Assembly: GCA_002698945.1 (NCBI GenBank)
Contig: NZZV01000056.1
Coordinates: 1-38,793, forward strand
DNA length: 38,793 nucleotides
Direction of reading: 5' to 3'
Source: Acidimicrobiaceae bacterium
GTDB lineage: Bacteria; Actinomycetota; Acidimicrobiia; Acidimicrobiales; Ilumatobacteraceae
The stretch's first letter is position 1; each line of letters begins with the position of its first letter. The notes under the pieces were generated by a model that did not search any database, had not been told where the DNA came from, and was given only the letters and a program-made list of their open reading frames with translations. The position numbers and the translations under genes are program-made. Shown one piece after another: positions 35,701 through 38,793 of this stretch.

Positions 35701-37325
35701 AGGTTCGACTCGGGGCCGATCGTGGACGCGATGGCCGTGACGACCTCTTCGCGGATCGCGTCGAGCGGCGGGTTGGTCACCTGCGCGAACAGCTGTTGGA
35801 AGTAGTCGAACAGCAGACGCGGCCGGTCCGATAGCACCGCGAGCGGGGTGTCGGTTCCCATCGAGCCGATCGGCTCGGCGCCGGCCTTGGCCATCGGCGT
35901 GATGATGATCTTCAGCTCTTCGTGGGTGTAGCCGAACATCTGCTGACGCCGCAGGACGCTGTCGTGGGAGAACACGACGTGCTCGCGAGCGGGCAAGTCG
36001 GGCAGGCTGACCATGCCGTCGCGCACCCAGTCGGCGTAGGGGTGTTCGGCGGCGAGCTGCTTCTTGATCTCCTCGTCGTCGACGATGCGGCCCTCGCGCG
36101 TGTCGATCAGGAACATCTTGCCGGGCTGCAGCCGGCCCTTGCTGATCACCTTCGACGGGTCGATGTCGATCACACCGACCTCCGACGCCATGACGACGAG
36201 GTCGTCGTCGGTGACCCAGTAGCGGCTCGGGCGGAGGCCGTTGCGGTCGAGCACGGCGCCGATCACCTCACCGTCGGTGAACGTGACGCTCGCCGGTCCG
36301 TCCCACGGCTCCATCACCGACGCGTGGAACTCGTAGAACGCCCGCCGATCGGGGTCCATCTCGGCGTTGTTCTCCCACGCCTCCGGGATCATCATCAGCA
36401 CCGCATGGTGCAGCGGACGACCGCCGAGGTGGAGCAGCTCGAGGGCCTCGTCGAATCGTGCCGTGTCGGACGCACCCGGCGTGCAGATCGGGAATGCCTG
36501 TTCGAGGCCGGGCAGATGCGGGCTGGCCGCCATCGCCTCGCGGGCACGCATCCAGTTCTGGTTTCCCTGCACCGTGTTGATCTCACCGTTGTGTGCGACG
36601 TACCGGTACGGGTGCGCCAGCGGCCACGAGGGGAACGTGTTGGTCGAGAACCGGGAGTGCACGAGCAGGAGCGCGGACTCGATGCGCTCGTCGGTCAGGT
36701 CGCCGAAGAACTGGCCGAGCTGGGGCGTCGTGAGCATGCCCTTGTAGACGATCGTGCGAGCCGACAGCGACGCGAAGTACATCTCCTCGTCACCCGTCTT
36801 GTGCTCGTGTTCAACCCGCTTGCGGGCGACGTAGGTGCGGCGGTCGAGATCGACGCCGGTCTCGCCGTCCGGCGACGACACGAACACTTGTCGGAAGCTG
36901 GGCATGACCGCACGCGACGTCTTGCCGAGGCAGTCGGGGTCGATCGGCACGTCGCGCCATCCCAGGACCGTGAGGCCCTCTTCGGCGAAGATCTGCTCGA
37001 TGCGAGCCATCACCTTGACGCGCACGTCGTCGGGCGCCGGCAGGAACGCGATGCCCGCGGCGTAGGAGCCGGCGGCGGGCAGGTCGAAGTCGACGGTCGA
37101 CCGGAACAGCCGGTCGGGGATCTGGATGAGGATGCCGGCGCCGTCACCGGTGTCGGGCTCGGCGCCGGTCGCACCGCGGTGCTCGAGGTTCGTCAGGGCG
37201 AGGAGCCCGGTCTGCACGAGCTCGTTCGATGCGTGGCCCTGCATGTGGGCGACGAACGACACGCCACAGGAGTCGTGTTCGAAACGCGGGTCATAGAGAC
37301 CCGTGGGGCCGGGGTACGTCTGCAT
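32775..37325 (-). CDS. gltB: Glutamate synthase large subunit
   Basis: The 1516-residue large subunit has the full family length. It begins with a 19-residue propeptide before Cys20 in [18 protein letters not shown], the class II amidotransferase nucleophile exposed after cleavage. [72 protein letters not shown] and [21 protein letters not shown] (3Fe-4S) mark the central, FMN and synthase parts. C-terminal GxxG-rich repeats ([13 protein letters not shown]-like) form the beta-helix domain. It converts glutamine and 2-oxoglutarate to two glutamates together with gltD. ATG 37325 is selected because it places Cys20 at the expected distance. Confidence 0.97.
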   Translation of the reverse strand: MQTYPGPTGLYDPRFEHDSCGVSFVAHMQGHASNELVQTGLLALTNLEHRGATGAEPDTGDGAGILIQIPDRLFRSTVDFDLPAAGSYAAGIAFLPAPDDVRVKVMARIEQIFAEEGLTVLGWRDVPIDPDCLGKTSRAVMPSFRQVFVSSPDGETGVDLDRRTYVARKRVEHEHKTGDEEMYFASLSARTIVYKGMLTTPQLGQFFGDLTDERIESALLLVHSRFSTNTFPSWPLAHPYRYVAHNGEINTVQGNQNWMRAREAMAASPHLPGLEQAFPICTPGASDTARFDEALELLHLGGRPLHHAVLMMIPEAWENNAEMDPDRRAFYEFHASVMEPWDGPASVTFTDGEVIGAVLDRNGLRPSRYWVTDDDLVVMASEVGVIDIDPSKVISKGRLQPGKMFLIDTREGRIVDDEEIKKQLAAEHPYADWVRDGMVSLPDLPAREHVVFSHDSVLRRQQMFGYTHEELKIIITPMAKAGAEPIGSMGTDTPLAVLSDRPRLLFDYFQQLFAQVTNPPLDAIREEVVTAIASTIGPESNLLQPGPDSCRQLHLPYPVIDNDELAKIIHANSDGQFPGLAAHVVKGLYRVDGGGDALRTALDAIFAEVSAAIEGGARVIVLSDRNADSVEAPIPSLLLTSAVHHHLVRTKQRTKVGLVVECGDAREVHHMALLIGYGAGAINPYLAFESIEDLIAEGLHGMGGLDPQQAIKNYIKACSKGVLKVMSKIGISTVASYTGAQIFEAIGLGDELVDKYFTGTVSRLGGIGLDEIAHAIKLRHSVANPKRPELRSHRRLELGGEYQWRREGEYHLFNPETVFKLQHATRAGRYDIFKEYTGRVDDQSRHLATLRGLFKFKDGARPPVPIDEVEPVSEIVKRFSTGAMSYGSISAEAHETLAVAMNQLGAKSNTGEGGEDADRLYDPTRRSSIKQVASGRFGVTAEYLTNSDDIQIKMAQGAKPGEGGQLPGGKVYPWIAKTRHSTPGVGLISPPPHHDIYSIEDLKQLIHDLKNANPLARVHVKLVAQMGVGTVAAGVSKAKADVVLISGHDGGTGASPLTSLKHAGGPWELGLAETQQTLVLNGLRDRIVVQTDGQLKTGRDVVIAALLGAEEYGFATAPLVVSGCVMMRVCHLDTCPVGVATQNPELRKRFTGKPEFVVNFFEYIAEEIREYMAELGFRTLEEMIGHVEMLDVQPAVDHWKAHGLDIAPILQLVDNPYEQAFICTQSQDHGLDEALDQELIRLARPAIDDAQHVEIDLAIRNVNRTVGTLLGHEVTKKWKGAGLPDGTIDITFRGSAGQSFGAFVPAGITMRLLGDANDYVGKGLSGGRLIVRPPETSPFVAEDQIIAGNVIGYGATGGEIYLRGVVGERFCVRNSGATAVVEGVGDHGCEYMTGGRVVILGPTGRNFGAGMSGGIAYVYDRGNHFDRRVNYEMVEVEQLDDADREFLREAIEQHHRYTDSAVAARMLASWSVEVSRFRKVMPIDYKRVLTVSARAEAEGLDEVETVARIMEAARAT

Positions 37326-37386
37326 CGGATCCTTCCAGCGGAAGAGGGGTTGTCAGGAGTCCGGGACGACGTTGGCCCGAAGGAAC

Positions 37387-37406
37387 TGCCATGTTACGAG
37401 ATGGCA
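37387..37406. promoter_or_regulatory. Inverted repeat in the predicted gltB promoter
   Basis: TGCCAT (37387-37392) and ATGGCA (37401-37406) are exact inverted repeats separated by 8 bp, 62 bp upstream of the gltB start. A possible -10 (TAACAT on the minus strand) lies between and over them with a TTGTGG -35 at 18 bp. This could be a regulator site for nitrogen control. It does not match the GlnR consensus GTnAC-N6-GAAAC well. Confidence 0.35.
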
Positions 37407-37492
37407 CACCCCGACCACAAAGACCATCCGCGACACGCATGGTGCCCTCAGCACCACCGATGGCACCGCTACCCACCCTCACCACGATGAAT

Positions 37493-37533
37493 GCGTGAAC
37501 TCGTTGCGCACCGGGTGCGCAACGAGTTCACGC
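37493..37533. repeat. Dispersed palindrome, copy 2 (41 bp)
   Basis: GCGTGAACTCGTTGCGCACC (37493-37512) and its exact reverse complement (37514-37533) flank one G. Its inner 34 bases equal those of the copy at 8683-8717 apart from the centre base. It lies between the crotonase-family gene stop (37562, 28 bp away) and the gltB promoter, so it could terminate transcription of the former. No T-tract follows. Confidence 0.9.
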
Positions 37534-37561
37534 GTTCGTGGGCTTTGCGGCGGGGCGTGGG

Positions 37562-38374
37562 TCAGTCGGTGAAGTGGGGGGCGCGCTTTTCCATGTTGGA
37601 CATGATCGCCTCGACCTGGTTCGGGGTGCCGATCTGGGCGTGGATCACCTCGCGCTCCATCGCGAACTGCTCGGCGGCGCCCTCGACGAACAGCCGGTTG
37701 AAGAGCGCCTTGGCGCCGCACACCGCGCCCGGGCTGCGTCCCGCGATCTCGCGAGCCATCGCCATCGCATCGTCGTACGGGGTGTCGGACAGTCGGGTGA
37801 CGAGCCCGATCTCGGCCGCCTCGCGGCCGTCGACCATGCGGGCGGTGTAGGTGAGCTCACGGGCGATGTCCTGACGGACGATCTTGCTGAGCATGAACGT
37901 GCCGGTCATGTCGGGCACGAGCCCCCAATGCACCTCGCGCACCGACCACTTCGTGTCGGGGTGAGCGATCCGGATGTCGGCACCCATCGCGATCTGGAAG
38001 CCGCCACCGAGCGCGTGGCCGTGCACGGCTGCGATGACCGGCACCTCCAACTCCTGCCAGACCCAGCACACCTGCTGCCCGAGGTGGGTGATCCGGCCGT
38101 CGTCGATCGCTCCGGGGTTACCACGATCGTCGGTCTGACCCGTGCCATCGCCACCGGCCATGCCGGCGAACATCGAGAAGTCGAGACCGGCGCAGAACGA
38201 CTCACCGTCACCGACGAGCACGACCACGCGCACGCCGTCGGCGGTCTTCAGTGACTCACCGGCCTCGGCGATCGCGGCGAACTGCTCGCGGTCGAGGGCG
38301 TTGCGCTTGTCGGCGCGGTTGAACCGCACCTCGGCGATGCCGTCGTTGATGGAGACGATGACGCGATCGGACAT
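37562..38374 (-). CDS. Crotonase/enoyl-CoA hydratase-family protein
   Basis: A 270-residue crotonase-fold protein. SFCAGLDFSMF and AAVHGHALGGGFQIAMGADIRIA form the oxyanion-hole regions. Of the two usual catalytic acids, one Glu appears retained (KWSVREVHWGLVPD). At the other position, GGGFQ, Gln replaces the typical Glu, so classical hydration is uncertain. It could catalyse isomerisation or another CoA-thioester reaction. ATG 38374 is a normal-length start. It stands alone downstream of the methyltransferase on the same strand. Confidence 0.9.
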   Translation of the reverse strand: MSDRVIVSINDGIAEVRFNRADKRNALDREQFAAIAEAGESLKTADGVRVVVLVGDGESFCAGLDFSMFAGMAGGDGTGQTDDRGNPGAIDDGRITHLGQQVCWVWQELEVPVIAAVHGHALGGGFQIAMGADIRIAHPDTKWSVREVHWGLVPDMTGTFMLSKIVRQDIARELTYTARMVDGREAAEIGLVTRLSDTPYDDAMAMAREIAGRSPGAVCGAKALFNRLFVEGAAEQFAMEREVIHAQIGTPNQVEAIMSNMEKRAPHFTD

Positions 38375-38430
38375 GACGTCCAGCCTGCCCCAGCTGAGCT
38401 TCGAGCGACGAACCGTTCGACCCGCCGGGA

Positions 38431-38793
38431 TCAGCGCAGCCGCGCTCGGAGGGTGTAGCTGTGCGGCAACCGCTCCGGTCGGTCGACGAGGCGGAACTCG
38501 CCATCGCCGACGTCGACCATCTGATCACCCAGCGCCGGCCACGGCACCGAGTCGTGTTCCTCGAACAGGGTGATCTCGAACCCGTTCGACCACAGCGCGT
38601 TGAAGATCTCGGCGAGACCGTGGTTGAAGTGGACGATGTCGGGTGCTGCGAGCGCACCGGCCTGCTCGGTGTAGGTCGACTCCTCGCTGAACGACACCCC
38701 GTCGGTCTCGAAGTACGGGTACTCGAGCACGACCAGGCCGTCGGGACGGGGATCGTCCATCGCCCAGAGCACGGGATGCCCTTCGCGGATGAA
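38431..38793 (-). CDS. SAM-dependent methyltransferase, C-terminal part (5' end beyond window)
   Basis: The minus frame is open from the right edge to TGA at 38431. It reads FIREGHPVLWAMDDPRPDGL, LEYPYFETDGVSF, FNHGLAEIFNALWSNGFEI, HDSVPWPALG and ends SYTLRARLR. This resembles the C-terminal half of a class I SAM-dependent methyltransferase, where HPV followed by LEYPYFE lies near the end of the Rossmann sheet. The SAM-binding half lies outside the window, so the substrate is unknown. Confidence 0.75.
   Translation of the reverse strand, partial: FIREGHPVLWAMDDPRPDGLVVLEYPYFETDGVSFSEESTYTEQAGALAAPDIVHFNHGLAEIFNALWSNGFEITLFEEHDSVPWPALGDQMVDVGDGEFRLVDRPERLPHSYTLRARLR

Noticed and set aside
34182-35834. 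A 550-codon plus-strand frame inside gltB
   Set aside because: It is antisense to conserved glutamate synthase motifs. The Leu/Val/Arg/Asp-rich translation is typical of antisense frames in GC-rich genes.

Overview
The window is a high-GC actinobacterial chromosome segment. Gene content and style fit the Acidimicrobiia, and an Ilumatobacter-like organism is the best guess: F420-type luciferase-like oxidoreductase, many GTG and apparently leaderless starts, LVIVD-repeat and DUF305 secreted proteins, a septum-formation-domain protein. No phylogenetic marker was available to test this. Most of the window is ordinary chromosomal housekeeping and accessory metabolism, densely packed and often overlapping.

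Layout. 1-2486 (minus): 3'-truncated secreted protein with about 120-residue tandem repeats. 2487-3349: gene-poor stretch with an IS3-type remnant. 3350-3461: tRNA-Val(CAC) with a terminator hairpin. 3502-4742 (minus): a membrane-anchored J-domain protein coupled to a septum-formation-domain protein. 4957-8647: divergent aminobutyraldehyde-type dehydrogenase and secreted alpha/beta hydrolase lipoprotein. 8683-8717: first copy of a dispersed palindrome. 8752-11668: Lrp regulator divergent from alanine dehydrogenase, then a cytochrome P450. 11776-16438: a small leader-like ORF, RIO1 kinase, ArfB, F420-type oxidoreductase, pterin dehydratase/glyoxalase fusion, an unlisted 58-aa zinc-ribbon gene and an MFS transporter. 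16473-18873: murF and ddl head to head with no intergenic space. 18881-21033 (minus): LVIVD-repeat and DUF305 exported proteins. 21241-22154: ATC-hydrolase-family protein plus lipoprotein.

22197-29295 is the most distinctive block. A TetR repressor is divergent from a tightly coupled operon: fatty acyl reductase/HAD-IB phosphatase fusion, zinc-type dehydrogenase, a 75-codon repeat ORF, a LarA/DUF2088-type protein and a PlsC-type acyltransferase. A palindromic operator sits between the predicted -35 and -10 elements. The enzymes suggest reduction of an acyl chain and esterification into a lipid; the product is unknown. Between the dehydrogenase and the LarA-like gene, 230 bp are inserted between 28-bp perfect direct repeats. 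The insert carries four in-phase palindromic units that also read as the 75-codon multi-repeat ORF with the same ribosome binding site as the next gene.

Downstream, 29296-30469 has no convincing gene but holds ten imperfect-palindrome units of 44-46 bp. Then on the minus strand come a LysM lipoprotein (30470-31147), gltD (31257-32708) and gltB (32775-37325). A second copy of the dispersed palindrome lies at 37493-37533, followed by a crotonase-family gene and the 3' part of a methyltransferase gene that runs off the right edge.

The best candidates for undescribed biology are the 230-bp repeat insertion in the lipid operon, the ten-unit palindrome array and the two-copy 41-bp palindrome. All were read by eye; no database comparison was possible.
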